Shown here: in pieces, positions 17,941 through 27,112 of the stretch
Numbering within the stretch: the first letter of the stretch is position 1
Layout of the letters: every line of letters starts with the position of its first letter
Source: Sandarakinorhabdus sp.
GTDB lineage: Bacteria; Pseudomonadota; Alphaproteobacteria; Sphingomonadales; Sphingomonadaceae
DNA: 64,000 nt
Direction: 5' to 3'
NCBI GenBank assembly: GCA_020692215.1
Contig: JAIMKW010000001.1
Coordinates: forward strand, 842,442 to 906,441
Position numbers and translations under genes: made by a program
Notes under the pieces: model-generated
Database searches by the model: none
What the model saw: only the letters and a program-made list of their open reading frames with translations
Told to the model about the DNA's origin: nothing

Positions 17941-19077
17941 ATGGCTATCAGCATCACCAGCGCCTTTGATTCGGGCAATATCGAGGTCGTCGACCATCCG
18001 GCCGCCGATCATGTGCGGCTTCGCATTCGCCGGGATGCGGGCGGCGAATTCTTCCAGTGGTTTCATTTTCGGGTCGCTGGTGCGCGCGGGGTTCCCATTC
18101 GGCTCGATATCATCGGGCTTGGCGAATCGGCCTATCCGGGCGGCTGGCCGCAGTATCGCGCCAGGGTCTCCGAAGACCGCGAGACATGGCTGCAGGCCGA
18201 AACCCGCTACACGAAGGACCTGGATGGCGGAACGCTCTCCATCCACATCACGCCGACAAGCGATTTTGTCTGGTGTGCCTATTTCGCACCCTATTCGATC
18301 GAGCGGCACCAGGATCTCGTCGCCCGCATGGCAATGCAGCCAGGTATCTCGGCCCGTGTGCTGGGCCACTCGATCGAAGGCCAGCCGATGGACTGCCTGG
18401 AAATGGGCGTGGGCCCAAGGCAGGTCTGGCTCTATGCCCGCCAGCATCCCGGCGAGAGCATGGCCGAATGGTGGATGGAAGGCGCGCTGGAAGAGCTGAC
18501 CGATCCGGCATCCCCCGTAGCCCGCCTGCTCCGGCAGAGGGCCCGGTTCCACATTGTTCCCAACATGAACCCGGATGGATCGTGCCGGGGCCATCTGCGC
18601 ACCAACGCCGTGGGCGCCAACCTGAACCGGGAATGGGCAAACCCGACTGCCGAGCGCTCCCCCGAAGTGCTGTGCGTGCTGAATCACATGCTGGAAACAG
18701 GGGTCGATTTCGCGCTCGATGTGCATGGCGACGAAGCGTTGCCGCACGTGTTCATCGCAGGGTTCGAGGGGATTCCCTCCATCACCCAAAGGCAGCTGGG
18801 CCTGCTGCAGAGCTACAAGGCGCAATTGTCCGTCCACAGCCGCGATTTCCAGACCAGCATCGGCTATCCTGTTTCGGCGGCGGGGAAGGCGAATCTTTCC
18901 ATGTCGACCAATGCGCTTGCCGAGCGGTTCGGCTGTGTTTCAGCAACACTGGAAATGCCTTTCAAGGACGCGGACGACCTGCCCGATCCGGTGCATGGCT
19001 GGTCGCCGGGCCGATCGAAGGCGCTGGGCCGCGCCTGCCTTGCCGCCCTTGTCGATATCATCGACGATCTGCGTTAA
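17941..19077 (+). CDS. M14-family zinc carboxypeptidase (cytosolic carboxypeptidase type)
   Basis: A 378-residue peptidase of the M14 cytosolic carboxypeptidase group. An N-terminal beta-rich domain (about 1-125) is followed by a catalytic domain with the zinc motif [16 protein letters not shown], substrate-binding NMNPDGS and NLNREW, the third zinc ligand in [12 protein letters not shown], and the catalytic Glu in SATLEMPFK. There is no signal peptide, so it acts in the cytoplasm. Bacterial members can remove C-terminal residues from peptides or proteins, but the natural substrate is unknown. It is divergent from rpmJ and precedes gpmA by nine bases. Confidence 0.9.
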   Translation: MAISITSAFDSGNIEVVDHPAADHVRLRIRRDAGGEFFQWFHFRVAGARGVPIRLDIIGLGESAYPGGWPQYRARVSEDRETWLQAETRYTKDLDGGTLSIHITPTSDFVWCAYFAPYSIERHQDLVARMAMQPGISARVLGHSIEGQPMDCLEMGVGPRQVWLYARQHPGESMAEWWMEGALEELTDPASPVARLLRQRARFHIVPNMNPDGSCRGHLRTNAVGANLNREWANPTAERSPEVLCVLNHMLETGVDFALDVHGDEALPHVFIAGFEGIPSITQRQLGLLQSYKAQLSVHSRDFQTSIGYPVSAAGKANLSMSTNALAERFGCVSATLEMPFKDADDLPDPVHGWSPGRSKALGRACLAALVDIIDDLR

Positions 19078-19086
19078 GAGGAAAGA

Positions 19087-19773
19087 ATGTCTCAGCTCAT
19101 CCTGATCCGCCACGGGCAATCGGCCTGGAACCTGGAAAACCGCTTCACCGGCTGGTGGGATGTAGACCTTACCGAAAAGGGCGTGGCCGAAGCCCGCGCC
19201 GCCGGCGCTGCGCTGAAGGCCGGCGGCTTCGATTTCGACATAGCGTTCACCAGCGTGCAGACCCGGGCCATCAAGACACTGAACCTGGTGCTGGAGGAAA
19301 TGGGGCGGCTCTGGCTGCCGGTCATCAAGGACTGGCGGTTCAACGAGCGGCACTATGGCGGGCTGACCGGGCTCGACAAGGCGGAAACGGCCGAAAGGCA
19401 CGGCGAGGACCAGGTGAAGATCTGGCGCCGCAGCTTCGATGTGCCGCCCCCCCTGCAGGAAAAGGGCAGCGCCTTCGATGTCTCGCAGGATCGGCGCTAT
19501 GCCGGTGTGCAGGTGCCGCAGGCCGAAAGCCTGAAGGACACCATCGCCCGCGCGCTTCCCGCCTATGAAGAGCTGGTCGTGCCGCACCTGCGGGCCGGCA
19601 AGCGTGTGGTGATCACCGCGCATGGCAATTCGCTTCGCGCGCTGGTGAAGCATCTCTCGGGCATTTCCGACGCCGATATCGTGCACTTCGAGATCCCGAC
19701 CGGCGTGCCCATCCTCTACACGCTGGATGCCGGGCTTGCCGCAACCGACCGCCGCTTCCTTGATCTTGGCTGA
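19087..19773 (+). CDS. gpmA: 2,3-bisphosphoglycerate-dependent phosphoglycerate mutase
   Basis: GpmA interconverts 3- and 2-phosphoglycerate in glycolysis and gluconeogenesis through a phosphohistidine. The 228-residue protein begins with the histidine-phosphatase signature [12 protein letters not shown] (His9), continues [13 protein letters not shown], and has the second histidine in [15 protein letters not shown], all diagnostic of the cofactor-dependent mutase. GAGGAAAG lies directly before the ATG. It sits nine bases after the M14 peptidase gene and may share its transcript, which makes an unusual pairing of glycolysis with peptide trimming. Confidence 0.96.
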   Translation: MSQLILIRHGQSAWNLENRFTGWWDVDLTEKGVAEARAAGAALKAGGFDFDIAFTSVQTRAIKTLNLVLEEMGRLWLPVIKDWRFNERHYGGLTGLDKAETAERHGEDQVKIWRRSFDVPPPLQEKGSAFDVSQDRRYAGVQVPQAESLKDTIARALPAYEELVVPHLRAGKRVVITAHGNSLRALVKHLSGISDADIVHFEIPTGVPILYTLDAGLAATDRRFLDLG

Positions 19774-19843
19774 TGCACGGCGGCCGAACCTTGCCAGAAG
19801 GCGGCGCGGACTTTAGGGGCCCATTTTTGCGGGAAGGGGTGCA

Positions 19844-20323
19844 ATGCCGGGCCTGAGTGTCGGGATCATCATGGGAAGCGCCTCCGATTGGGAGACGATG
19901 CGCCACGCCGCCGATACACTTTCGGCGCTCGACGTGCCGCATGAGGTGAAGATCGTTTCTGCCCACCGCACACCGCACCGGATGGTTTCATATGCTGAAT
20001 CAGCCAAGGCGCGCGGGCTGAAGATCATCATCGCCGGTGCTGGCGGGGCTGCGCATCTGCCCGGCATGGTTGCCAGCCTCACAGAGCTTCCGGTGCTTGG
20101 CGTGCCGGTGCAGTCTGCTGCGCTTTCGGGCATGGATTCGCTGCTTTCCATCGCGCAGATGCCGGCTGGAATTCCTGTCGGCACGCTGGCCATCGGCAAG
20201 GCCGGCGCTGTGAATGCAGCCCTGCTGGCTGCCGCAATGCTGGCGACGACAGACGACGCACTTTCTGCCCGGCTGAAGGCATGGCGCCAGCGCCAGGCAG
20301 ATGCGGTGGCCGATGCGCCCTGA
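19844..20323 (+). CDS. purE: N5-carboxyaminoimidazole ribonucleotide mutase
   Basis: PurE (class I) rearranges N5-CAIR to CAIR in purine synthesis, working after PurK. The 159-residue protein has the class I signatures [21 protein letters not shown] with the catalytic histidine region, and [12 protein letters not shown] good GGGAAGGGG sequence precedes the ATG. purK follows nine bases after the stop, the standard purE-purK pair. Confidence 0.97.
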   Translation: MPGLSVGIIMGSASDWETMRHAADTLSALDVPHEVKIVSAHRTPHRMVSYAESAKARGLKIIIAGAGGAAHLPGMVASLTELPVLGVPVQSAALSGMDSLLSIAQMPAGIPVGTLAIGKAGAVNAALLAAAMLATTDDALSARLKAWRQRQADAVADAP

Positions 20324-20332
20324 CGGCACGCG

Positions 20333-21445
20333 GTGACGGAGATCGTCGCACCGGTTCCGCCCGGCAGCACCATCGGTATCCTGGGCGGCGGGCAACTGGG
20401 CCGCATGCTGGCGCTGGCCGCCGCGCCGCTGGGCTATCGCGTGCACATCTTCGCGCCGGAGCCGGAGCTGGTGGCAGCCGATGTCAGTGCGGAGGTGACA
20501 CGCGCCGACTATCGCGATCGGCACGCGCTGTCTGCCTTTGCTGCCGCGGTCGATGTCATCACCTACGAATTCGAGAATGTGCCATCCGATGCGGTTGCCT
20601 TCCTGGAGGGGCTTTGCCCGGTTCGGCCGGGGCATCTGGCGCTCGATGTCTCGCAGGACCGCCTGGCCGAGAAGCGCTTTGTCGAGGGGCTGGGCGGCAG
20701 AACCGCCCCCTATTGGGCGGTGGACAGCCTTGCCGATCTGGACGCAGGCCTTGCCGCATCCGGCACGCCTGCAATCCTCAAGACCCGGCGCTTCGGCTAT
20801 GATGGCAAGGGGCAGGTGCGGATTGAAACGGCGGCCGATGCGGCTGCGGCGCTCGCAGATCTCGGTGGGCGGGACCTGCTGCTGGAAGGCCTTGTGCGGT
20901 TCGAGGCGGAATTTTCGATCATCGTGGCGCGATGCCCAAATGGCGCCGAGCAGCATTTTCCGGCCTGCCTGAACACCCATGCGGGCGGCATCCTCGCGGA
21001 AAGCCGCGTTCCCGCCGTCGGGCTTGATCCGTCCCATGTGGCAGAAGCGACCGAACTGGTTGTCCGCATTGCCGATGCGCTGGACTATGTTGGCGTTCTG
21101 ACATGCGAGTTTTTCGCCTGTGCCGATGGGCCGGTTCTCAACGAAATGGCGCCGCGGGTGCACAACAGCGGCCACTGGACAATCGAAGGCGCCGAAACAT
21201 CCCAGTTTGAACAGCATGTCCGCGCGATCTGCAGCCTGCCGCTAGGGCCGGTCGGGCTGCGTGCACCAATGGTTGAGATGCGCAATCTGCTGGGCGAGGA
21301 CATAAACCACTGGGAAGCGCTGCTTGCCGATCCCGCCGCGCATCTGCACCTTTATGGCAAATCTGCTGCGGCGCCTGGCCGCAAGATGGGGCATGTCACC
21401 TTTCTGAGGCAGGAAGGGTCTGCAAAGCGAGCCTTCTGCGACTAG
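20333..21445 (+). CDS. purK: N5-carboxyaminoimidazole ribonucleotide synthase
   Basis: PurK uses ATP and bicarbonate to carboxylate AIR to N5-CAIR, the substrate of PurE. The 370-residue ATP-grasp protein starts at GTG 20333 and has the N-terminal IGILGGGQLGRMLALAA motif, the ATP-grasp segment LKTRRFGYDGKGQ, and the metal-binding NEMAPRVHNSGHWTIE block near 270-285. It is the second gene of purE-purK. Confidence 0.96.
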   Translation: MTEIVAPVPPGSTIGILGGGQLGRMLALAAAPLGYRVHIFAPEPELVAADVSAEVTRADYRDRHALSAFAAAVDVITYEFENVPSDAVAFLEGLCPVRPGHLALDVSQDRLAEKRFVEGLGGRTAPYWAVDSLADLDAGLAASGTPAILKTRRFGYDGKGQVRIETAADAAAALADLGGRDLLLEGLVRFEAEFSIIVARCPNGAEQHFPACLNTHAGGILAESRVPAVGLDPSHVAEATELVVRIADALDYVGVLTCEFFACADGPVLNEMAPRVHNSGHWTIEGAETSQFEQHVRAICSLPLGPVGLRAPMVEMRNLLGEDINHWEALLADPAAHLHLYGKSAAAPGRKMGHVTFLRQEGSAKRAFCD

Positions 21446-21495
21446 GCAGAACGGCTGGATATGCTATTCTGCCGGTCTTAGGGATGGAGGACAGC

Positions 21496-22074
21496 ATGAC
21501 ATATGGATTTGCGCTGAAGCTGGCTTTCTGGACGGCAGCGCTGGGCGCAGCGCTTCCGGCACAGGCTGCCGTTACGATGCTTGGCGGCGGGTTTGGCCGG
21601 GAATGTTATGTGGCCGCCGAACTCAAGCGCGAGTTTCGCACCAGCATCGATGTCTGCAGCCGCGCGCTGACCGAGGAATCGCTTTCGCGGCGCGACAGGG
21701 CGGCAACGCTGGTCAACCGCGGTATCCTCTTCATGTATGCGCGCGAGATGGACAAGGCGATTGCCGACTATCAGGCGGCGATCCGGATGGACCCCGGCCT
21801 GGCTGAAGCGCATGTGAACCACGGCATAGCGCTGTTGCACAAGGGCGGTGCCGACAGGGAGGCCGTCGCCGCCCTGACCAAGGGGCTGGCGATGAACCCC
21901 TCGCGTCCGGAGGTCGCCTTCTACACGCGGGCAGTGGCGAACGAACTGATCGGCAATGTGCGCGAAGCCTATGAGGATTATCAGTCCGCAGCGGCTGCCA
22001 AGCCTGACTGGAACGAGCCTGTCGAACAGCTGAAGCGCTTTTCTACCCAGCGCCGCGAGACGCAGCGCGGCTGA
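21496..22074 (+). CDS. Exported TPR-repeat protein
   Basis: A 192-residue protein with a signal peptide (FALKLAFWTAALGAALPAQA) and at least two tetratricopeptide repeats: LVNRGILFMYAREMDKAIADYQAAIRMDP and the following AHVNHGIALLHKGG segment, with a third weaker one before the C-terminus. TPRs bind peptides or other proteins, so this is probably a periplasmic scaffold. I chose ATG 21496 because GGAGG at 21486-21490 is ideally spaced for it; ATG 21484 would have no ribosome-binding site. It stands alone, convergent with the DUF2855 gene, and no function can be named. Confidence 0.78.
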   Translation: MTYGFALKLAFWTAALGAALPAQAAVTMLGGGFGRECYVAAELKREFRTSIDVCSRALTEESLSRRDRAATLVNRGILFMYAREMDKAIADYQAAIRMDPGLAEAHVNHGIALLHKGGADREAVAALTKGLAMNPSRPEVAFYTRAVANELIGNVREAYEDYQSAAAAKPDWNEPVEQLKRFSTQRRETQRG

Positions 22075-22095
22075 AACGGAGAGGTTGAAACGGAA

Positions 22096-23151
22096 TCAGG
22101 GGCGCCAGATAGCGCCCCTGTCTGCCGGTGCGCGGCCCTGTAGCAGTTCGTCGAAGGCCTGCGCGTGGCCTTCTGGCCCATGGTATTGCACAACATTCAG
22201 CCAGCCGGGCACTGTCTTCAGAAAGCTCTGCAGTGCCGCAGACAGTTCGGCATCGAAGGCTGCCGGCCCGATCTCTTTTGCCCGCGATTCCCAGGCCGAG
22301 GGCGCGAAGAACAGCTCTGGCTGCGGCCCCGGAAGCACGGCCTCGCCAGGGCTGGCCCAATGGGTGTCGCCTACAATGTGGCTTGCCTGCAGGCCTTTGA
22401 GATGCTGGTGCAGCTTCGCCTTCAGCGGCCCGTTTCCTGCAAAATCCACCAGCACAGCCGGGGCGGCAGGATCCAGCTGGTCGATCTCGTCATATGTCAG
22501 CACCATGCTGTAATAGCCTGTCGACCGGACAAAATCCCTGTTGGCCGCGGATGTCAGGCCAATCACTGTCACGCCCGGCCTGCGGCTAAGGTTGAAGGCC
22601 GTTCCCAGCGCTGTCTTGGACGAGGCGCTGGTGAGGATGATGGTGGCGTTGCCCGCCGTTGCTCCCAGCACATGATCGAGCACGAAGGCGGTTCCGAACA
22701 GCGGCTGGAACAAGGCCACCAGCGGTTCGGCCTCGGGGGTTATGCTTCCGGCCGGGCGATAGGCGTTGTACACCGGGGCAAGGCCCTGCCGGTGCGCAGC
22801 CATATCGGAAAAGCCGCCTGATTTCAGCGGGCCCGGCTTCAGCTTCAGGTGGCTGGCGCTGGGCCAATAGCCATAGAAACGGCTTCCCACGGCAATATCG
22901 GGGTTCCGGCTTTCGACAACCGTTCCATAGCCCCAAAGCGGAACAACGCCCCAGTCATCCTGAGACGCCGGGAAAAAGCGCCAGTAAAACAGCGGCGCGC
23001 CGCCATGCACGGCATAGGTGACATTGTTCGCGGTCAGAGCGGCCAGGTCGACCCGGGCGATGATCTCGCCCGCTTCTGCGTCCAGGGTTTCGTCCACAAC
23101 GCGCCAATCCGGGAGCGACGTCCGCGCCCGTTCGATCTTTTTGCCATGCAT
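22096..23151 (-). CDS. DUF2855 family protein
   Basis: A 351-residue cytoplasmic protein of the DUF2855 type, which is distantly like zinc-free medium-chain dehydrogenase/reductase folds. Segments visible include PLWGYGTVVESRNPDIAVGS (like the GroES-like domain of MDR enzymes) and TIILTSASSKTALGTAF, which takes the place of the nucleotide-binding loop. No enzymatic activity has been assigned to the family that I know of. I placed the start at ATG 23151, with GGGAG about 10 bases upstream; the frame stays open further up without support. It is divergent from the SnoaL-like gene. Confidence 0.75.
   Translation of the reverse strand: MHGKKIERARTSLPDWRVVDETLDAEAGEIIARVDLAALTANNVTYAVHGGAPLFYWRFFPASQDDWGVVPLWGYGTVVESRNPDIAVGSRFYGYWPSASHLKLKPGPLKSGGFSDMAAHRQGLAPVYNAYRPAGSITPEAEPLVALFQPLFGTAFVLDHVLGATAGNATIILTSASSKTALGTAFNLSRRPGVTVIGLTSAANRDFVRSTGYYSMVLTYDEIDQLDPAAPAVLVDFAGNGPLKAKLHQHLKGLQASHIVGDTHWASPGEAVLPGPQPELFFAPSAWESRAKEIGPAAFDAELSAALQSFLKTVPGWLNVVQYHGPEGHAQAFDELLQGRAPADRGAIWRP
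22098..22119. terminator. Hairpin between convergent TPR and DUF2855 genes
   Basis: AGGGGCGC (22098-22105) pairs with GCGCCCCT (22112-22119) across a 6-base loop. It lies between two convergent gene ends and overlaps the DUF2855 stop codon. There is no T-run on either side, so it is a stable hairpin and only a possible terminator. Confidence 0.4.
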
Positions 23152-23233
23152 GTGCCGATTTCTCCCATTTTTCGCTTCACAGCCTAGCGATTTGAGAGGA
23201 TGCTGCACAGGTTCATTTGAGGGAGGACCTGAT

Positions 23234-23584
23234 ATGGACGTACGCGAACTCGCGGCGGACTATGCCGCGCTGGTGGCAGCCGGAAAGATGGACGAGGCCG
23301 CCATGAAACACTGGTCAGACGATCTGGTGACGATCGAGGCCATGCCGGGCGAAATGTCGCAAACGCGCGGCAAGGACGAAGCGCTCGCAAAGGCCCGGTG
23401 GTGGTATGAAAACCACGAGATCCACGGCTTTCGATCGGAAGGGCCGTTCGTGAACGGAGACACCTTTCTGATCATCATGGATATCGACGTGACGCCCAAG
23501 GGCGGCAAGCGGATCAGCATGCGGGAGGTTGTCGGCTACAGGGTCGCCAACGACAAGGTGGTGGAGGAACGCTACTTCTACTGA
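23234..23584 (+). CDS. SnoaL/NTF2-like domain protein
   Basis: A 116-residue protein whose pattern fits the cone-shaped NTF2/SnoaL-like fold: an N-terminal helix pair (LAADYAALVAAGKMDEAAMKHWSD), a strand with VTIEAMPG, then strands FRSEGPFVNGDTFLIIMDIDV and ISMREVVGYRVANDKVVEERYFY. Such proteins are small-molecule isomerases, hydrolases or binding proteins; the function here is unknown. ATG 23234 has GGGAGG at 23221-23226. It is divergent from the DUF2855 gene with an 82-base gap. Confidence 0.78.
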   Translation: MDVRELAADYAALVAAGKMDEAAMKHWSDDLVTIEAMPGEMSQTRGKDEALAKARWWYENHEIHGFRSEGPFVNGDTFLIIMDIDVTPKGGKRISMREVVGYRVANDKVVEERYFY

Positions 23585-23601
23585 GCAGCATCGGCCATGA
23601 A

Positions 23602-23627
23602 GAAGGGGCCGGTTGCCCGGCCCCTTC
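23602..23627. terminator. Strong hairpin between the SnoaL-like gene and hsp20
   Basis: An 11-bp perfect stem, GAAGGGGCCGG (23602-23612) with CCGGCCCCTTC (23617-23627), and a 4-base loop lies between two convergent gene ends. It can serve as a bidirectional terminator although no T-run follows. Confidence 0.6.
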
Positions 23628-23642
23628 GATCATGGTCGAACG

Positions 23643-24125
23643 TCAGGCGGCCTGATCTTCGACAAAGCCTTCGCCCTCGATGAACGGGGCGTCGGTTGCG
23701 GCGATCTCGACCTTCCGCGGCTTCTTGTGCTCGGGAATTTCGCGGGCCAGATCGATGTTGAGAAGGCCGTGTTCATAGGAAGCGCCGGTCACCTTGATCA
23801 CGTCGGCAAGCTGGAAGCGGCGCTCGAAGGCGCGCTTTGCGATGCCGCGGTGCAGGAACCGGCGTTCGGCGGGTTGCGCTTCGTCGGCGGCCTTACCTGT
23901 CACGATCAGGGTGTTTTCCTGAACGGTGAGGTCAAGCTCTCCGCGCGCGAAGCCAGCGACGGCCATGGTGATCCGGTAGCTGTCGTCGCCCAGCTTTTCG
24001 ATATTGTAGGGTGGGAAACTGGTATCCCCCTCGGCGGCCCGGGTCGCGATGTCGATCAGCCTGTTCAGGTTCTCGAATCCGATCGACGAACGGAGAAGGG
24101 GGGTGAAATCGAAGTTGCTGCGCAT
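23643..24125 (-). CDS. Small heat-shock protein, IbpA/Hsp20 family
   Basis: A 160-residue alpha-crystallin-domain chaperone that holds unfolding proteins for refolding by DnaK/ClpB. It starts MRSNFDFTPLLRSSIGFENL, the typical IbpA-type N-terminus, with the crystallin domain from about residue 38 (YNIEKLGDDSYRITMAVAGF) and the dimer-contact segment RRFLHRGIAKRAFERRFQL; the GLLNIDL motif precedes a Pro-rich tail containing IPEHKKPRKVEI. I chose ATG 24125 over ATG 24134 because AAGGA lies eight bases before it. That ribosome-binding site is buried in a ROSE-like hairpin, and a heat-shock promoter lies upstream. Confidence 0.95.
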   Translation of the reverse strand: MRSNFDFTPLLRSSIGFENLNRLIDIATRAAEGDTSFPPYNIEKLGDDSYRITMAVAGFARGELDLTVQENTLIVTGKAADEAQPAERRFLHRGIAKRAFERRFQLADVIKVTGASYEHGLLNIDLAREIPEHKKPRKVEIAATDAPFIEGEGFVEDQAA

Positions 24126-24130
24126 GATAT

Positions 24131-24150
24131 CCATCCTTTCAAAGCAATGG
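24131..24150 (-). promoter_or_regulatory. ROSE-like RNA thermometer hairpin in the hsp20 leader
   Basis: The last 20 bases of the hsp20 leader before ATATC-ATG fold as CCAUU-G-CUU / loop UGA / AAG-GAUGG: nine pairs with one bulged or G-opposed G and a single U-G pair. It contains the UUGCU segment opposite AAGGA, the defining feature of ROSE elements known from alphaproteobacterial small heat-shock genes, where G-rich imperfect pairing hides the Shine-Dalgarno at low temperature and melts on heating. An additional GC-rich imperfect stem lies just upstream (about 24157-24179). Confidence 0.82.
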
Positions 24151-24234
24151 GTCCACTTGTGCGCCCGCCATCTGGCCAGGCGCGTTCCGGTTTGTCGGGG
24201 CACGGCCCCCGAAGGCTGCCGCATCCACGAGGCG

Positions 24235-24264
24235 AATTTGGGAAACCCGGATTTCGCTTTCAAG
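24235..24264 (-). promoter_or_regulatory. RpoH (sigma32-type) promoter of hsp20
   Basis: On the minus strand CTTGAAA (24258-24264), fifteen bases, then CCCAAATT (24235-24242). This matches the heat-shock sigma factor pattern CTTGAAA-N11-15-CCCCATNT, with an exact -35. A start near 24228 would give a leader of about 100 bases, long enough for a complete ROSE element. Confidence 0.7.
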
Positions 24265-24332
24265 GGGCAGCGCGCAGCCTGCCTGCCATGGCGGCAGGTG
24301 GCCCGCCGTCGCACTTGCGCGAGCCGCATCGC

Positions 24333-24348
24333 GGCCCCTAATGGGGCC
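24333..24348 (+). other. Perfect GGCCCC-TAAT-GGGGCC hairpin before alaS
   Basis: A 6-bp perfect GC stem with a 4-base loop lies 52-68 bases before the alaS ATG, followed by a second GC-rich inverted repeat (GCCTGCCGGC...CCGGCGGC). It may be part of the alaS leader or promoter region; no T-run follows. Confidence 0.35.
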
Positions 24349-24400
24349 TGCCGGCACGACCGGCGGCAGCACGGGCATGACAGACTGAAATGACGCTTCA

Positions 24401-27112
24401 ATGACCAGCCCCAGAACAAGCCCGAAAACGGGCACAGCCGACATTCGCCAGGCGTTCCTCGATCATTTCGCGGCGCACGGCCATGCCGTGGTGCCTTCGG
24501 CGCCGCTGGTGCCGCAGAACGACCCGACGCTGATGTTTGTGAATGCGGGCATGGTGCCGTTCAAGAATGTCTTCACCGGTCTCGAAACGCGCCGCTATTC
24601 CACTGCAGCCTCTTCGCAGAAGTGCGTCCGGGCTGGTGGGAAGCACAATGATCTCGACAATGTGGGTTACACGGCGCGCCACCACACCTTCTTTGAAATG
24701 CTCGGCAATTTCTCGTTTGGGGATTATTTCAAGGAGCAGGCGATCACGCTCGCCTGGGATCTTCTGACCGGCACCTGGGGCATCCCGAAGGATCGGCTGA
24801 CCGTCACCGTCTATCACACCGATGATGAAGCCCATGCGCTTTGGAAGAAAATTGCCGGCCTGCCCGATGAACGCATCATCCGCATCAGCACCAACGACAA
24901 TTTCTGGTCCATGGGCGATACCGGGCCGTGCGGCCCGTGCTCGGAAATCTTCTACGACCATGGCGCCCATATCCCCGGCGGACCGCCCGGATCGCCCGAC
25001 GAGGACGGCGACCGGTTTGTCGAGATCTGGAATCTGGTTTTCATGCAATATGACCAGCTGCCCGATGGCACCCGGATCGATCTGCCGCACCCGTCGATCG
25101 ACACGGGCATGGGGCTGGAGCGGATCGCCGCCGTTCTTCAGGGCACCCACGACAATTTCGAAACCGATATCTTCCGCACGCTCATCGCCGAATCCGGCGC
25201 GCTGACGAACACCCCGACCGACGCACCCGAAACCCGATCGTCGCACAGGGTGATCGCAGACCATCTCCGCGCCGCCGGCTTTCTTGTCGCTGATGGTGTG
25301 CTGCCGGCCAATGAAGGCCGGGGCTATGTGCTGCGGCGGATCATGCGCCGGGCCATGCGTCATGCCCATCTGCTGGGCGCCAGCGAGCCGCTGATGCACC
25401 GTCTGGTGCCAGCGCTGGTCTCCACCATGGGCGCCGCCTATCCCGATCTCGCGCGCGCCCAGTCGCTGATCGCCGAGACGCTGAAGCTGGAGGAAACCCG
25501 GTTCCGCCAGACACTGGACAAGGGCCTGAAGCTGCTGGACGAGGCAACCGCCGGGATGCAGGCCGGCGCGGTGCTGCCCGGTGATGTTGCCTTCCGGCTC
25601 TATGACACCTTCGGCTTTCCCTATGATCTCACCGAAGATGCCTTGCGCGCGCAAGGCTTCGGCATCGATCGTCCCGGCTTTGAGGCGGCCATGGCGGAAC
25701 AGAAGGCGCGTGCCCGCGCGGCCTGGGCCGGCAGCGGCGCCAACGCGACCGACAGCCTGTGGTTCGATCTTGTGCAGAAGCTCGGCAGCACCGATTTCAT
25801 CGGCTATTCCACCACCGAATCGCAGGGCGAAATCGTCGCCATCGTGAAGGACGGCACAGACGTGGCCGAAGCTGCTGCCGGAGACGATGTGATCCTGATC
25901 ACCAACCAGACGCCCTTTTATGGCGAATCGGGTGGTCAGGTGGGCGATACCGGCGTGATCGAAGGGCAGGGCATCGAAGGGCGGGGCGGTGCAACCCTCG
26001 CGGTTCGTGATACTGCCAAGCCGCTGGGCAAGCTGCACGCCCATGCCGGCGTGCTTGCCGGTGGCGCGATGAAGGTCGGCGACACTGTTACGCTGAAGGT
26101 GGATATGGCGCGGCGCGCTGCTATCCGGGCAAACCATTCGGCAACCCACCTGATGCACGCGGCCCTGCGCGAAGTTCTGGGGGACCATGTGTCCCAGAAG
26201 GGCTCGCTTGTGGCGGCAGACCGGCTCCGCTTCGATTTTTCGCACAACAAGGCGCTGACCACCGAAGAAATCGCTGCGATCGAGCAGCATGTGAACGCCG
26301 AGATCCGCGCCAACATGCCGGTTTCTACCCGGCTGATGACTCCGGAGGCTGCCATCGAAGCCGGCGCCCTTGCGCTGTTCGGTGAAAAATATGGCGAAGA
26401 AGTCCGCGTGCTGTCGATGGGCCGGCAGTGTGAAACCGGGCGAAGCGTCTCGGTGGAACTGTGCGGTGGAACCCATGTGAACGCCACCGGCGATATCGCG
26501 CTGTTCCACATCGTTTCGGAGTCGGCGGTGTCATCGGGTGTGCGCCGGATCGAGGCGCTGACGGGCGAAGCGGCGCTGGCCTATCTTGCCGGGCAGGAAG
26601 CCCTGCTGAAAGCTGCCGCCTCCACGCTCAGGAGCCGCCCTGAAGACCTTCCCGAACGTGTGCAGGCGCTGGCAGATAGCGTGAAGCGGCTGGAACGCGA
26701 ACTGGCGGATACGAAGAAGGCGCTGTCCATGGCTGGCCCTGCAACCGCTGGCGCGGCCGAGCCCGAGCGCATCGGTGAAGCGCAATTCCTGGGCCAGATT
26801 TTTGACGGCATGGAGGCGAGGGCGCTGCGCGGGCTGGTGGATGAGGCCAAGGCCAGGGTCGTCTCCGGCGTGGCCGTCATCATAGCGACAAACGAAGGCC
26901 GTGCGTCGGTCGCAGTCGGCGTGACCGACGATCTTGTCGGAACGCTCTCGGCTGTCGATCTGGTGCGGGTTGCGGCGGCTGTGCTGGGTGGTCAGGGTGG
27001 AGGCGGCCGGCCCGACATGGCGCAGGCCGGCGGACCGGAGGCGGAAAAGGCCTCCGAAGCCGTGTTGGCCGTGAAAGCGGCCGTTGCAGACGCTTTAGGG
27101 GTGCCGGCCTGA
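24401..27112 (+). CDS. alaS: Alanyl-tRNA synthetase
   Basis: AlaRS charges tRNA-Ala and edits Ser/Gly mischarging. The 903-residue protein has the class II catalytic core ([14 protein letters not shown] at the N-terminus, then [18 protein letters not shown]), the editing domain with the zinc motifs [11 protein letters not shown] and [16 protein letters not shown], and the C-terminal oligomerisation/C-Ala domain ending with the Gly-rich [16 protein letters not shown]. Length is normal. It is followed by ppx with an overlapping TGATG, so the two are cotranscribed. Confidence 0.97.
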   Translation: MTSPRTSPKTGTADIRQAFLDHFAAHGHAVVPSAPLVPQNDPTLMFVNAGMVPFKNVFTGLETRRYSTAASSQKCVRAGGKHNDLDNVGYTARHHTFFEMLGNFSFGDYFKEQAITLAWDLLTGTWGIPKDRLTVTVYHTDDEAHALWKKIAGLPDERIIRISTNDNFWSMGDTGPCGPCSEIFYDHGAHIPGGPPGSPDEDGDRFVEIWNLVFMQYDQLPDGTRIDLPHPSIDTGMGLERIAAVLQGTHDNFETDIFRTLIAESGALTNTPTDAPETRSSHRVIADHLRAAGFLVADGVLPANEGRGYVLRRIMRRAMRHAHLLGASEPLMHRLVPALVSTMGAAYPDLARAQSLIAETLKLEETRFRQTLDKGLKLLDEATAGMQAGAVLPGDVAFRLYDTFGFPYDLTEDALRAQGFGIDRPGFEAAMAEQKARARAAWAGSGANATDSLWFDLVQKLGSTDFIGYSTTESQGEIVAIVKDGTDVAEAAAGDDVILITNQTPFYGESGGQVGDTGVIEGQGIEGRGGATLAVRDTAKPLGKLHAHAGVLAGGAMKVGDTVTLKVDMARRAAIRANHSATHLMHAALREVLGDHVSQKGSLVAADRLRFDFSHNKALTTEEIAAIEQHVNAEIRANMPVSTRLMTPEAAIEAGALALFGEKYGEEVRVLSMGRQCETGRSVSVELCGGTHVNATGDIALFHIVSESAVSSGVRRIEALTGEAALAYLAGQEALLKAAASTLRSRPEDLPERVQALADSVKRLERELADTKKALSMAGPATAGAAEPERIGEAQFLGQIFDGMEARALRGLVDEAKARVVSGVAVIIATNEGRASVAVGVTDDLVGTLSAVDLVRVAAAVLGGQGGGGRPDMAQAGGPEAEKASEAVLAVKAAVADALGVPA

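Noticed and set aside
24333..24400. T-box riboswitch before alaS
   Set aside because: T-boxes are rare outside Gram-positive bacteria, and no T-box consensus or antiterminator/terminator pair is visible, only GC hairpins.
24398..26509. A 703-codon frame antisense to alaS
   Set aside because: Shadow of alaS codons; no signal, domain or ribosome-binding site.
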